Under the pieces are notes generated by a model. The model searched no databases and was not told where the DNA came from. It saw only the letters and a list, made by a program, of their open reading frames with translations. DNA of 64,000 bases from Rhizobium sp. CC-YZS058 (GTDB taxonomy: Bacteria > Pseudomonadota > Alphaproteobacteria > Rhizobiales > Rhizobiaceae), in contig NZ_JAYESJ010000001.1 of assembly GCF_034720595.1 (NCBI RefSeq), positions 2,134,001-2,198,000 on the forward strand. The letters are read 5' to 3'. Positions 1-9,301 of the stretch are shown piece by piece. Position 1 is the first letter of the stretch. Every line of letters begins with the position of its first letter. The translations under genes were made by a program, and so were the position numbers.

Positions 1-720
1 TTTGCAATCCGGCTTGCCAAGATCGTCGCCGCGGCGCTGGTCATCACCATTGCCACCTCTGTTCTCTTCCCCGACAGCTACATCTTCTTCGGCATTCTCC
101 ACGCCATCGCCGCCGCAAGCCTGATCGGCCTGCTGTTCCTGCACCTGCCGATCGCGGTGACGCTGATCGTCGCTCTTGCCGTCTTTATCGCGCCGGATTA
201 CCTGCGCGGCCCCGCCTTCGACCACCCGGCCCTCCTCTGGCTCGGCCTGCCGCAAACCCTGCCACGCTCCAACGACTATGTCCCGCTGCTGCCCTGGCTG
301 GCGCCGTTCCTGGTCGGCATCGTGCTGGCGAAACTCTACCTCCGCTTCGCCCAGCGTTCGACCGAACCCGCGGCCGATCGATCCGCCGCAGCACCGGCCC
401 GTGCGCTCGCCTGGGCCGGGCGGCACAGCCTGCCGATCTACCTGATCCACCAGCCGCTGCTTTACGGCATTGTCTATGCGGTGAGCCTGGTTTCGCCGCC
501 CGATCTCGGCCCCGCCTATCTGTCGAGCTGCGTGGCAAGCTGCAGCCAGACCTCCGACAGCGCCTTCTGCCAGAGCTTCTGCGGCTGTACGCTCGACCAG
601 ATGCGGGCACAGTCGCTGTTCGAGCCCTTCAACCGGGGCCAGGTGACGATGGAAGATCCGCGGATCGGCGCGCTGGCCAATCAATGCACCAGCAAGGCGC
701 TGGAGCAGCCGCCGCAATGA
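1..720 (+). CDS. DUF1624 / heparan-alpha-glucosaminide N-acetyltransferase-like membrane protein (5' end cut off)
   Basis: The reading frame is open from the first base of the window, so the start lies outside it; 239 codons are visible. Hydrophobic segments follow one another (IFFGILHAIAAASLIG, then VTLIVALAVFIA, then a segment near LAPFLVGIVLAKLYL) and the final helix carries LPIYLIHQPLLYG, as in the catalytic membrane domain of HGSNAT/DUF1624 proteins, which move acetyl groups across the membrane in the characterised eukaryotic member. The bacterial substrate is unknown. After the last helix comes a tail of about 60 residues with five closely spaced cysteines (C-x3-C-x8-C-x3-C-x-C) and one more near the end. 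Family assignment is from sequence pattern only. Confidence 0.8.
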   Translation, partial: FAIRLAKIVAAALVITIATSVLFPDSYIFFGILHAIAAASLIGLLFLHLPIAVTLIVALAVFIAPDYLRGPAFDHPALLWLGLPQTLPRSNDYVPLLPWLAPFLVGIVLAKLYLRFAQRSTEPAADRSAAAPARALAWAGRHSLPIYLIHQPLLYGIVYAVSLVSPPDLGPAYLSSCVASCSQTSDSAFCQSFCGCTLDQMRAQSLFEPFNRGQVTMEDPRIGALANQCTSKALEQPPQ

Positions 721-763
721 AGGATAGGGCGCCTCTCTGCGAGGCGATGCAGCTGCCGATGGC

Positions 764-1159
764 TCAGGTGCCGACGCCGATTTCGGCAAGGCGGGTCAGG
801 CAGGCTTCCTCGACGCTGTTCAGCTCATCGAGCGTCTCGTCGATATCGCGACGCTTCTGCACGAGTTCGGCGCGTTTCTCTTCCACACGCTTCATCAGCA
901 GGCGCAGCTGCCCCGCCTCGCCTGGCGGATCCTTGTAGACCTGAATGATCTCGCGGATTTCGGCGATGGTGAAGCCGATGCGCCGGCCGCGCAGGATCTC
1001 CTGGATCAGCCGACGATCGGCCGGGCGAAACAGCCGCGTGCGGCCACGCCGTTCTGGATGAATGAGCCCCTCGTCCTCGTAGAACCGCAGGGTCCGGGTC
1101 GAAACGCCGAACTCGCGCGTCAATTCGGTGATGGTATAAAATCGTTCCAAGGCACTCAT
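764..1159 (-). CDS. MerR-family transcriptional regulator
   Basis: 131 residues. An N-terminal winged helix-turn-helix (residues about 4-70, with FYTITELTREFGVSTRTLRF and YEDEGLIHPERRG) is followed by a long charged helix (about 85-122) suited to the antiparallel dimer coiled coil of MerR proteins. The only cysteine is near the C-terminus (EEACL), so the metal-binding cysteine pattern of MerR/CueR is absent; the size and helix-turn-helix are closer to the LiuR-like subgroup, but the effector is unknown. Start chosen at MSALERF because family members begin just before FYTI; an in-frame ATG lies 18 bases upstream. It follows mgtE on the same strand, but has its own candidate promoter/operator in between. 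Confidence 0.88.
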   Translation of the reverse strand: MSALERFYTITELTREFGVSTRTLRFYEDEGLIHPERRGRTRLFRPADRRLIQEILRGRRIGFTIAEIREIIQVYKDPPGEAGQLRLLMKRVEEKRAELVQKRRDIDETLDELNSVEEACLTRLAEIGVGT

Positions 1160-1191
1160 TCCGCTCAGTCGAGGCATCCCCCACCCTCGCA

Positions 1192-1219
1192 GCTTTATTG
1201 ACTTGCACGTAAATGTCAA
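1192..1219 (-). promoter_or_regulatory. Candidate autoregulated merR promoter with palindromic operator
   Basis: On the minus strand TTGACA (1214-1219) is separated by 16 bases from TAAAGC (1192-1197). The stretch 1198-1219 is an imperfect 22-bp palindrome with perfect outer arms TTGAC/GTCAA and a central ACGT; 16 of 22 positions are symmetric. It covers the -35 box and the whole spacer, the usual place for a MerR-family dimer, and ends about 40 bases before the regulator's start codon. Operator function is inferred. Confidence 0.6.
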
Positions 1220-1251
1220 ACAGCGGCTGGGGCGCGATCGATGTTGCAGGC

Positions 1252-2679
1252 TCAGGAGATGCTGAACCACCAGGTGGCGAGGCCGAGGAAGGAGGAAAAG
1301 CCGGTCACGTCGGTCACCGTCGTCACGAACACGGCCGAGGAAACGGCCGGGTCGGCTCCAAAGCGATCGAGCAGAAGCGGGATGAAGATGCCGGCCAGCG
1401 CCGCTGCGATCATGTTGATCAGCATGGCGGTGGCGATGATGCAGCCGAGATCGACGCTCTGGAACCAGGTTCCGGCGGCGATGCCGATCAGGCAGCCGAA
1501 CAGAAGACCGTTCAGCAGCCCCACGCCCGCCTCGCGCCGGATCACCCGGAAGGCGTTGTGGATGTCGAGATCGCGGGTCGCCAGCGCCCGCACGGTCACG
1601 GTCATGGTCTGCGAGCCGGCATTGCCGCCCATCCCGGCCACGATCGGCATCAGCACGGCGAGCGCCACGATCTTTTCGATGGCCATGTCGAAAATGCCGA
1701 TGACGGAGGCGGCGAGAAAGGCGGTGACGAGATTGACCGACAGCCAGACCATGCGCGAGCGCGAGGTGACGAGGATCGAGTCGGACAGCTCTTCGTCGCC
1801 GACGCCGCCGAGGCGCATGATGTCCTCCTCGGCCTCTTCCTGAATCACGTCGACGACGTCGTCGATGGTCAGCACGCCGACCAGACGGCCATTGTCGTCC
1901 ACCACGGCGGCGGAGAGCAGGTCGTATTGCTCGAAGAGCTGCGCCGCCTCTTCCTGGTCCATCTCGGCCGGCACCGGATGGTTGGTCTCGCGCATGATCG
2001 TCTCGATCTTGATCGAGCGCTTGGTGCGCAGAATGCGGTCAAGATCGACGGCGCCGAGCAGGCGGAAGGTCGGGTCGATGACAAAGATCTGCGTGAAGCT
2101 CTCCGGCAGGTCGGAATCGTCGCGCATGTAGTCGATGGTCTGGCCGACGGTCCAGAAGGGCGGCACGGCGACGAATTCCGTCTGCATGCGCCGGCCGGCG
2201 GTGGCTTCCGGATAATCGAGCGAGCGGCGCAGGCGCACGCGCTCGGTAAAGGGCAGCTTGGAGAGGATCTCTTCCTGGTCTTCCTGGTCGAGATCCTCGA
2301 GGATATAGACCGCGTCGTCGGAATCCATCTCGCCGAGTGCTGCGGCGATCCGTTCGTTCGGCAGGTGTTCGACAATGTCGAGGCGGATCGCCTCGTCCAC
2401 CTCGGTCAGCGCCGAAAGATCGAATTCGTCACCGAGCAGGCTGACGAGCGCGTTGCGCTGGTCGGGGCTGATCGCCTCCAGCAGGTCGCCCATTTCGGAG
2501 GCGTGCAGGCGCGCGACATGCTGGCGGAGATAGAGCACGTCGCGGTCGGCGATCGCCGCGCCGACATGCATCAGATAGTCGGATCGGACGGAGCCTTCCT
2601 CGGAATAGATGTCGGCCTCTTCCGCCGTCAAAGCGGGTTCGAGGACGCGCAGGTCCTTCTCGTCGCCGGTGTCGCTCAT
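1252..2679 (-). CDS. mgtE: Magnesium transporter MgtE
   Basis: 475 residues, normal for the family. In order: an acidic N-terminal helical domain (about 35-150, with repeated charged helices), a pair of CBS domains (about 150-285), then a five-helix membrane domain containing the signature GGNAGSQTMTVTVRAL. MgtE is a Mg2+-gated channel of the inner membrane; the cytosolic domains sense Mg2+ and close the pore. The ATG at 2679 was chosen over the longer open frame because it is preceded by a GAGGCGGG ribosome-binding sequence and gives the normal N-terminus. No Mg2+ riboswitch was recognised upstream. Confidence 0.95.
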   Translation of the reverse strand: MSDTGDEKDLRVLEPALTAEEADIYSEEGSVRSDYLMHVGAAIADRDVLYLRQHVARLHASEMGDLLEAISPDQRNALVSLLGDEFDLSALTEVDEAIRLDIVEHLPNERIAAALGEMDSDDAVYILEDLDQEDQEEILSKLPFTERVRLRRSLDYPEATAGRRMQTEFVAVPPFWTVGQTIDYMRDDSDLPESFTQIFVIDPTFRLLGAVDLDRILRTKRSIKIETIMRETNHPVPAEMDQEEAAQLFEQYDLLSAAVVDDNGRLVGVLTIDDVVDVIQEEAEEDIMRLGGVGDEELSDSILVTSRSRMVWLSVNLVTAFLAASVIGIFDMAIEKIVALAVLMPIVAGMGGNAGSQTMTVTVRALATRDLDIHNAFRVIRREAGVGLLNGLLFGCLIGIAAGTWFQSVDLGCIIATAMLINMIAAALAGIFIPLLLDRFGADPAVSSAVFVTTVTDVTGFSSFLGLATWWFSIS

Positions 2680-3023
2680 CCGCCCGCCTCGCGATCCTTG
2701 GAGCTGCCGCGGCGAACCCCGTGCGCCGGACAAGCCCTGTCTATTCTCTGTCGCAGGGGCCGAGCATGGGAAGGCCCGCCCGCTCGCTCCTGCGCATGGC
2801 ACCGTCGAGGCGGCGGTTGCGCCGCTTGCGATGGCAATGTCCGGTGAAGGTTCGTTCGCAGTTCCACATAGAGCCCGAACCCTTTCCTGCTAGCCCAAGG
2901 CGGGGGCGAGGTCCACCCATCCTGCGGCTCTTCTCGTCCTCCCCGCGCCCTTTTCTTTAAGCTGTTGCAAAAGCTTCAAAATCCGATAGCTCTTGCCGGG
3001 TGCACCAAGCTGGGAGTACCCCC
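2680..3023. other. Intergenic region between divergent mgtE and the deformylase-like gene
   Basis: 344 bases holding the start regions of two divergent genes. I found no convincing -35/-10 pair, riboswitch or repeat; only TTGCAA near 2963 on the plus strand is vaguely -35-like. No RNA gene is apparent. Confidence 0.5.
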
Positions 3024-3521
3024 ATGGCGATCCGCGAGATCCTGCGCTACCCTGACCCCCGCCTGACCCTTCGGGCCGCCCCCGTCACCATGTTCGACGA
3101 AGCTCTTGCGGCGCTCGTAGCGGACCTGACGGAGACGATGCAGGCGGCTCCGGGCGTCGGCATCACCGCGCCGCATATCGGCGTGCCGCTCGCCGTTACC
3201 GTGATCGCGCTCGACCCGGCGGCGGAACGCCGCGTCTATGTCAATCCGCAGGTGATCGCGACCGGCCCCGGCACGATTCGCCACGTGGAAGGCAGTGTGT
3301 CGATGCCCGGCTTCACGGACGAGGTCGAGCGCGCGCGTCCTGTCACCATTCGCTTCCAGAGGCTTGACGGCACGCAGGCGGAGGAGACGGCAGATGGGTT
3401 CATGGCCTCCTGCCTTCAGCACGAGATCGACCAGATCAACGGCATCTTCTGGATCAACCGCCTCTCGCGCCTGCGTCGCGACCGCCTGGTAAAACGCGCC
3501 CTCAAGTCTTCTCGCGGCTGA
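3024..3521 (+). CDS. Peptide deformylase-like protein, probably without deformylase activity
   Basis: 165 residues with the fold-level sequence of peptide deformylase (N-terminal IREILRYPDPRL; C-terminal alpha helix with the HE motif), but all three active-site motifs are altered. Motif I, normally GxGLAAPQ, reads GVGITAPH (His51 for the Gln). Motif II, normally EGCLS, reads EGSVS, so the metal-ligand Cys is Ser91. Motif III, normally QHExDH, reads QHEIDQ, so the second metal-ligand His is Gln137. His133 and Glu134 remain. With two of three metal ligands lost, standard Fe2+/Zn2+ deformylation is unlikely; a housekeeping def gene should exist elsewhere. Start ATG has GGGAG upstream. Confidence 0.85.
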   Translation: MAIREILRYPDPRLTLRAAPVTMFDEALAALVADLTETMQAAPGVGITAPHIGVPLAVTVIALDPAAERRVYVNPQVIATGPGTIRHVEGSVSMPGFTDEVERARPVTIRFQRLDGTQAEETADGFMASCLQHEIDQINGIFWINRLSRLRRDRLVKRALKSSRG

Positions 3522-3531
3522 ACCTTCGGGC

Positions 3532-4878
3532 TTATTGCGTCAGCCTTGGCGTCATGATCTGGCCGGCGATGGTGCGGAAGATGTGCACCAGGCGGCTGGA
3601 TTCGCTCACCGTATAGACTTTGGACGAATCGCTGGCGCAGTGCTCCAGCGCGCCGGCGGTCGATCCGCTGACGCCGACGGCAACAGTGAAGATCGTAATG
3701 CCTGCAGCCTTCGCATTGGTGCACACCCTCTCCATCAGGAGGTCGGCTTGCGCGGTACTGGATCCGTTATGGTATGTGTAATTGCTGGCACTCGGGGACA
3801 GGGTGTTCGCCCCATCGGTCATCACGACCATATATTTGCTGAGTGAGCGCGACGGCGGCTCAGCGCCGCCGATGGATGAAAGCGTGTTCCAGCCCCAGAG
3901 TATCCCGGCCGTTATGTAGGTCTCGTCAGACGCAGACATGGCTGCGATCGACTTGCGCAGCGAATCGAAATCGCTGGTCAGAAAGACAATCGGACGGCCG
4001 CAGCCGACATTGATAAGGCCGGTATAGCGAACCTCAGGAGCCGCATCCGAGACGTCCAGCGGGCTCCGCCGGGAACCGACGCAGCCAGACCATGTGTAGG
4101 TCGTGGTTTTCGGTGCGCAGACGGTGACAGGATCGCCATAGACATAGTTTGTGCAGGTTTCCTTTTTGGATATTTGCGGGATGCCGTCCTTGAAGGTCTG
4201 GACCGTGCTGATCGTGCAACCGGATTTGGACAGCACCTTCGTCGTCGTGCTGCAGGCCTGCGACGTGGTCGAGGAATCTGGCTGAACCGACAACCAGGGC
4301 TGGCTTCTGTTTTGCAAGCCGACATTCACGTACCGTGCGAACGGCACGACCGAGATGCGTATCGTGCCACTTTTTGCCGCCTCGATGACCTGGATCAATT
4401 CGGTGGCCGCAGCTTTGAGATCGATCAGCTTCTGCCCCGTCATCGAATAGGTGTTGTCGAGCACCAGGGCGATCTCACCCTTCTGAGTGTCGCCGCGGAT
4501 CGACTGGGAGATCACTTTGACATCGACGGCCTTGCCGAAGGCAATCCGGCCCACGGTCAGCGGCACCTCCGCATGCGCCGTCATGGTGATGAGGTTGGCG
4601 GTCGACAGATCGAAGGAGTCGACGACGGCCGTCGTGCGCAGTTCGCCGGGCAGATTGGCGCGGAAAACTTTGGTCGCCTCCGCCTGCATCACGAGAGCCG
4701 TCGTCTTCGGCATCGAAGCGGCGGCGAGCACGCCGGCATCGAGCGCCGCCTGAACCTGCGCCTTGCGCGAGAGCGCCAGACCGAAATCGACAGCCATGGC
4801 CGACACCGCCAGCAGCGGCACCATGACCAGCGCAGCCATGATGCTGAAATTCCCGGACCGGTCACGCCAGAATAGCAT
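3532..4878 (-). CDS. TadE/TadG-family pilus-assembly-like protein with von Willebrand A domain
   Basis: 448 residues. The N-terminus has the TadG-type leader: charged residues, then a single transmembrane helix (MAALVMVPLLAVSAMAVDFG) and the region QVQAALDAGVLAAA. A von Willebrand A domain follows, with the metal site DNTYSM and later MTDGAN. A cysteine-containing insertion of about 70 residues sits inside that domain. TadG proteins belong to Flp/Tad pilus systems, but no other tad gene is nearby, so this is an orphan copy. I start it at 4878, where GGAG lies 10 bases upstream; an in-frame ATG at 4911 has no ribosome-binding site and would fall almost at the transcript start if TATAAA at 4924-4929 is the -10 box. 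Confidence 0.82.
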   Translation of the reverse strand: MLFWRDRSGNFSIMAALVMVPLLAVSAMAVDFGLALSRKAQVQAALDAGVLAAASMPKTTALVMQAEATKVFRANLPGELRTTAVVDSFDLSTANLITMTAHAEVPLTVGRIAFGKAVDVKVISQSIRGDTQKGEIALVLDNTYSMTGQKLIDLKAAATELIQVIEAAKSGTIRISVVPFARYVNVGLQNRSQPWLSVQPDSSTTSQACSTTTKVLSKSGCTISTVQTFKDGIPQISKKETCTNYVYGDPVTVCAPKTTTYTWSGCVGSRRSPLDVSDAAPEVRYTGLINVGCGRPIVFLTSDFDSLRKSIAAMSASDETYITAGILWGWNTLSSIGGAEPPSRSLSKYMVVMTDGANTLSPSASNYTYHNGSSTAQADLLMERVCTNAKAAGITIFTVAVGVSGSTAGALEHCASDSSKVYTVSESSRLVHIFRTIAGQIMTPRLTQ

Positions 4879-4984
4879 AGGGATCGAGCTCCGATTTTTG
4901 AGCGCGATCATAAACGCAGAATCTTTATAAGCGATGAGTCAATAAGAGAGCCGATATGCAGGCAGCTCGGCTCCCGCGGGCGCC

Positions 4985-5290
4985 TTAGCGCTTCACGGTG
5001 GCGAGCATGTTCCAGAGATCGGCACCGGTCGCGAACACGTCGGCGGTCAGCGCGAAGCTGGCTGCGCTTTCGATGATGCCGAGCACATCGTCCTGCACAT
5101 TGCCCTCGCCCGGCTCCTTCTCCGTCACCCGCGCCTCGACGCCGCCCTCCGCCTGCGCGCTGAGAAGCACGGACTGCGGCCTGTAGCCGGTAGACTGGAG
5201 GTTGGCGATGTTGTTCGCCTGGGCAGAGAGCCGCGTGCTCTGCGCCTGCATGCCTTGGGTGGAGATGGAGAAAAGGGACGCAAGAGACAT
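4985..5290 (-). CDS. Minimal flagellar basal-body rod (FlgC-like) protein
   Basis: 101 residues, shorter than FlgB or FlgC (about 130-140). It joins an N-terminal rod signature (residues about 8-38: GMQAQSTRLSAQANNIANLQ then STGYRP) directly to a C-terminal rod helix ending ADVFATGADLWNMLATVKR, with little of the central domain. Such short orphan copies have both helices needed for axial-protein packing but no flagellar neighbours here. ATG at 5290 has AAGGA at proper distance. Whether it enters the flagellar rod is unknown. Confidence 0.75.
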   Translation of the reverse strand: MSLASLFSISTQGMQAQSTRLSAQANNIANLQSTGYRPQSVLLSAQAEGGVEARVTEKEPGEGNVQDDVLGIIESAASFALTADVFATGADLWNMLATVKR

Positions 5291-5513
5291 GAAACGATCC
5301 TTCAGCCGAAAGGTCTGCGTCAGGGTGGAACGAGTCTTGAACCAGTCAGGGGGACGACCAAAGGATCGGCGATGGCGGACGAAGGCTGCGTGATGGTCTC
5401 TGTACCACGCAAACTTCAAGCGATCCTCAAAGCCATCGCTCAAATGCCGATGAAAGAAGAACCGAGGATGGAAAGCAGGCCTCAAAAGCGCGCAGATCGT
5501 CGGAAGGAAGACA

Positions 5514-5537
5514 CAAAAAAACCGGCCGAAGCCGGTT
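5514..5537 (-). terminator. Intrinsic terminator after tRNA-Leu
   Basis: On the minus strand a perfect ACCGGC-TTCG-GCCGGT hairpin (5521-5536) is followed by a run of T, immediately downstream of the tRNA 3' end. Confidence 0.85.
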
Positions 5538-5541
5538 CTGT

Positions 5542-5626
5542 TGGTGCGGTCGAGAAGACTCGAACTTCCACGGGTTGCCCCACAGCGACCTCAACGCTGC
5601 GCGTCTACCAATTCCGCCACGACCGC
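5542..5626 (-). tRNA. tRNA-Leu (anticodon GAG)
   Basis: 85 nt including an encoded CCA. Acceptor stem begins GCGGTCG and pairs with CGACCGC; the anticodon stem CAGCG/CGCTG encloses loop TTGAGGT, giving anticodon GAG. A long variable arm typical of leucine tRNA is present. Reads CUC/CUU codons. Confidence 0.96.
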
Positions 5627-5822
5627 ATCGTGGTAGGCGCCGAATTGCTCCGGCGCGGCTGCATGTAGCAAAAGGTTCTGGGGCACACAAGGGCGATGGA
5701 TGAGATTTCTGACAGCGGTGGAAAACTTCTTGGCGGGCCGTCATCCTGTGCCGTCCTCCCCGCTTTACACGCCTGCAAACCCGTACCATCTAAGGCAAAA
5801 TTGCCACGGAGCCTTCGATCCC

Positions 5823-6548
5823 ATGCAGCGCGACAGCCTCGACAGCCGCTTTCTCCCCGCGCCCGGCCATCCGCCGGTGCGCTGGCGGATCGCGCCGGAT
5901 CTCGTCCCCTATTCTGAGGCGGTCACGCGGATGGAAGCCGAGCTCGAGCGGATTGCGCGTGGCGAGGCCGATGAGCTCGTCTGGCTGGTCGAGCACCCGC
6001 CGCTCTATACGGCCGGAACCAGTGCCGATGCCGCCGACCTCGTCTCGCCCGATCGTTTCCCGGTCCATGCCACCGGCCGCGGCGGCGAATATACCTATCA
6101 TGGGCCAGGACAACGCGTGGTCTACGTGATGCTGGATCTGAAGCGCCGCCGGCAGGATGTGCGCGCCTTCGTCGCCGCGCTCGAATCGCTGGCGATCGGC
6201 ACGCTGGCGGCCATGAACGTCACGGGCGAGCGGCGGGAGGATCGCGTCGGGGTCTGGGTGCGGCGGCCGGAAAAACCGCCTCTGCCCGATGGCTCACCCG
6301 CGGAGGACAAGATCGCGGCGATCGGCATCCGCCTGCGGCGCTGGGTCAGTTTTCATGGCCTGTCGCTGAACGTCGATCCGGAACTCGACCATTTCGACGG
6401 GATCGTTCCCTGCGGCATCCGGGGCTATGGCGTCACCAGCCTTGCCGATCTCGGCCTGCTCATCTCCATGCCGGAGGTCGACATGCAGCTGCGCGGCGCC
6501 TTCGAGGAAATTTTCGGCCCGACGCGGCTCGATCGCGAAGCCGGCTGA
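5823..6548 (+). CDS. lipB: Octanoyl-[acyl carrier protein]:protein octanoyltransferase LipB
   Basis: 241 residues. Transfers octanoyl groups from acyl carrier protein to the lipoyl domains of 2-oxoacid dehydrogenases and GcvH, the first step of lipoate synthesis. Conserved elements are [28 protein letters not shown], the lysine in the [11 protein letters not shown] block, and the catalytic cysteine Cys197 in [13 protein letters not shown]. The ATG at 5823 (GGAG 12 bases upstream) is preferred to longer starts because the family N-terminus begins near here; the frame is open further upstream. A lone gene between tRNA-Leu and a convergent transporter. Confidence 0.95.
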   Translation: MQRDSLDSRFLPAPGHPPVRWRIAPDLVPYSEAVTRMEAELERIARGEADELVWLVEHPPLYTAGTSADAADLVSPDRFPVHATGRGGEYTYHGPGQRVVYVMLDLKRRRQDVRAFVAALESLAIGTLAAMNVTGERREDRVGVWVRRPEKPPLPDGSPAEDKIAAIGIRLRRWVSFHGLSLNVDPELDHFDGIVPCGIRGYGVTSLADLGLLISMPEVDMQLRGAFEEIFGPTRLDREAG

Positions 6549-6556
6549 CGGGGCGA

Positions 6557-7483
6557 TCAGGGCACGCTCGGTTCCGGCACCGCGCGGCGTTCCCGCCAGA
6601 TCATGAACAGGCCGGACCCGACGATGATCGCGACACCGAGCCATTTCGAGGCGGTGGGAAACTCTCCGAACACCAGAAAGCCGAGCGCGGTCGCGCTGAC
6701 GATCTCGAAATAGTGGAACGGTGCGAGCAGCGAGGCGGGCGCGGCGCGGAAGGCTTTCACCACCATCAGATGCCCATAGCCGGACAGCGTGCCGAGCGTC
6801 ATGACCAGCAGCCAACCGAGCGGCGTCTGCGGCAGGGACGGGGCGAAATCCGGCAGCGCTGCCCCGTGTCCGAGCAGAATCGTCGCCCCCATGAACAGCG
6901 TGCCGCCGATGCCGGCGAAGGTCTGCATGGCGAGCGGCGTGTCGGCCGGGCCGGAGGCGCGGTTCATCAGCAGATAGCAGGCAAACAGAAAGGCACAGCC
7001 GACAGGCAGAAGCGCCGTCAGGCCGAAAGCTTGGAAACTCGGCTGGATGACGATCATCGCGCCGCCGAAGCCGACCGCGATCGCCACCCAGCGCGGCCAG
7101 CCGACCCGTTCGCCGAGAATTAAGGCCGAAAGGCAGGTCAGCATGAAGGGCTCGACGAAATAGATCGCGAAGACATCGGCGAGCGGCATGTATTTGACCG
7201 CGGTGAAGAAGAGCAGCGCCGCGGCGGCCAGCAGCACGCCGCGCAGGAGATTGAACCACGGCCGCTCCGGCGTCAGTGCCCGAAGTCCGCCCAGCCTGAC
7301 GAGCATCGGCAGCGTGGCGACGAGCTGGAAGAAGAACCGGTAGAAGGTCACCTGCGCTGGCGACATGCCGGCCGAGACGGCCATGTATTTGGCGATCGCA
7401 TCCATGCCGGGCAGAATGAGCATGGCGCCGAGCATGATGGCCATGCCCGTCGCGCGTGCGGAGTCGGACGAGGCCTGTTGCAT
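6557..7483 (-). CDS. DMT (EamA) superfamily transporter
   Basis: 308 residues with ten predicted hydrophobic helices arranged as two EamA repeats (first repeat from GMAIMLGAMLILPGMDAIAK, second from LAMQTFAGIGGTLFMG). Substrate cannot be told; members export amino acids, nucleosides or other metabolites. Two starts compete: ATG at 7483 preceded by AGGAAG, and a TTG at 7528 preceded by a very good GGAGG six bases upstream, which would add 15 residues. I give the ATG. It converges on lipB with only eight bases between stops. Confidence 0.88.
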   Translation of the reverse strand: MQQASSDSARATGMAIMLGAMLILPGMDAIAKYMAVSAGMSPAQVTFYRFFFQLVATLPMLVRLGGLRALTPERPWFNLLRGVLLAAAALLFFTAVKYMPLADVFAIYFVEPFMLTCLSALILGERVGWPRWVAIAVGFGGAMIVIQPSFQAFGLTALLPVGCAFLFACYLLMNRASGPADTPLAMQTFAGIGGTLFMGATILLGHGAALPDFAPSLPQTPLGWLLVMTLGTLSGYGHLMVVKAFRAAPASLLAPFHYFEIVSATALGFLVFGEFPTASKWLGVAIIVGSGLFMIWRERRAVPEPSVP

Positions 7484-7670
7484 GCGGTTGCTTCCTGCGG
7501 CTGCGTGGCTCAGAGTTAGCCGATTCAACCCTGTCCTCCAAGCGTCCCCGGCCCCGCAAAATTCAGCCTCTCCTTGACCTTGAGCGGCGCGAACCGGCGC
7601 AATTTCGATGCTTTTCCTGCGGCGGCTCGTCTATGCTTTCTTCTCCCTCGCGGCTTTAGTGGAGACGACC

Positions 7671-8066
7671 ATGCGCATGTCGACGGAGAAGATGCTGTCC
7701 CTGATCGGGCAGCGACAGGACGACGACACGCTGGGCGGACGGATCTGGCGGGCGCGCACCGCGCTCAATCTTTCGACCGCCGACCTCGCCCGGCAGCTCG
7801 GCGTGCGCCCCGACACGATCTCTGCCTGGGAGCGCGACCGATCCGAACCAAGAACCAGCCGTCTCTTCGTTCTGGCCGGCCTGCTGAAGGTCACGCCGGC
7901 CTGGCTGATGGAAGGCCGCGGCGAAGCGCCGCGCGATGGACTTTCGCTCGGCCCTGCCGAGGCCCTGGCCGAAGAGCTGTCAAAAATCAGGGCGCTGCAC
8001 GCCGAGACGGCTCGCGCAATCGCCGCCCTGGAGCTTGCGCTTTCCCGCGTTCTGCAAGACATCTGA
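7671..8066 (+). CDS. XRE-family helix-turn-helix regulator
   Basis: 131 residues. An HTH_3/XRE domain lies at about 24-82: LGGRIWRARTALNLSTADLA, RQLGVRPDTISAWERDRSEP, then LAGLLKVTPAWLMEG. The rest is an alanine/leucine-rich helix that may dimerise. It ends 65 bases before the formaldehyde-detoxification gene adhC on the same strand, so it could regulate that gene; no operator was identified. Start ATG at 7671 has GGAG just upstream. Confidence 0.88.
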   Translation: MRMSTEKMLSLIGQRQDDDTLGGRIWRARTALNLSTADLARQLGVRPDTISAWERDRSEPRTSRLFVLAGLLKVTPAWLMEGRGEAPRDGLSLGPAEALAEELSKIRALHAETARAIAALELALSRVLQDI

Positions 8067-8131
8067 CCCCATCGCGGCGAATCTTCTTGCCGCCCTTGCA
8101 TCGAACCGAACACTTCGCAGGAGGAAACCCC

Positions 8132-9259
<1,128 letters not shown>

Positions 9260-9264
9260 CCGTG

Positions 9265-9293
9265 TTGCATGGAGTTACATTTGTAACTACACT
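9265..9293 (+). promoter_or_regulatory. brnTA promoter with palindromic operator in the spacer
   Basis: TTGCAT (9265-9270), a 17-base spacer, and TACACT (9288-9293). The spacer is almost filled by the perfect palindrome AGTTACA-TT-TGTAACT (9273-9288). Transcription should start near 9300, one or two bases before the brnT start codon at 9302. BrnA is known to repress its own operon, so this palindrome is the likely BrnA site. Confidence 0.7.
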
Positions 9294-9301
9294 GGCGGCT
9301 C

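Noticed and set aside
1213..2847. Plus-strand open frame of 544 codons opposite mgtE
   Set aside because: Antisense shadow of mgtE; low-complexity His/Gly/Asp-rich translation typical of reversed alphaproteobacterial codons.
2680..3023. Mg2+-sensing riboswitch (M-box) before mgtE
   Set aside because: No M-box core or comparable long structured leader was recognisable in this spacer.
7574..8131. N-terminal extension of AdhC by about 186 codons in the same frame
   Set aside because: It overlaps the XRE regulator gene in another frame, and the AGGAGGAA site with the family N-terminus places the start at 8132.
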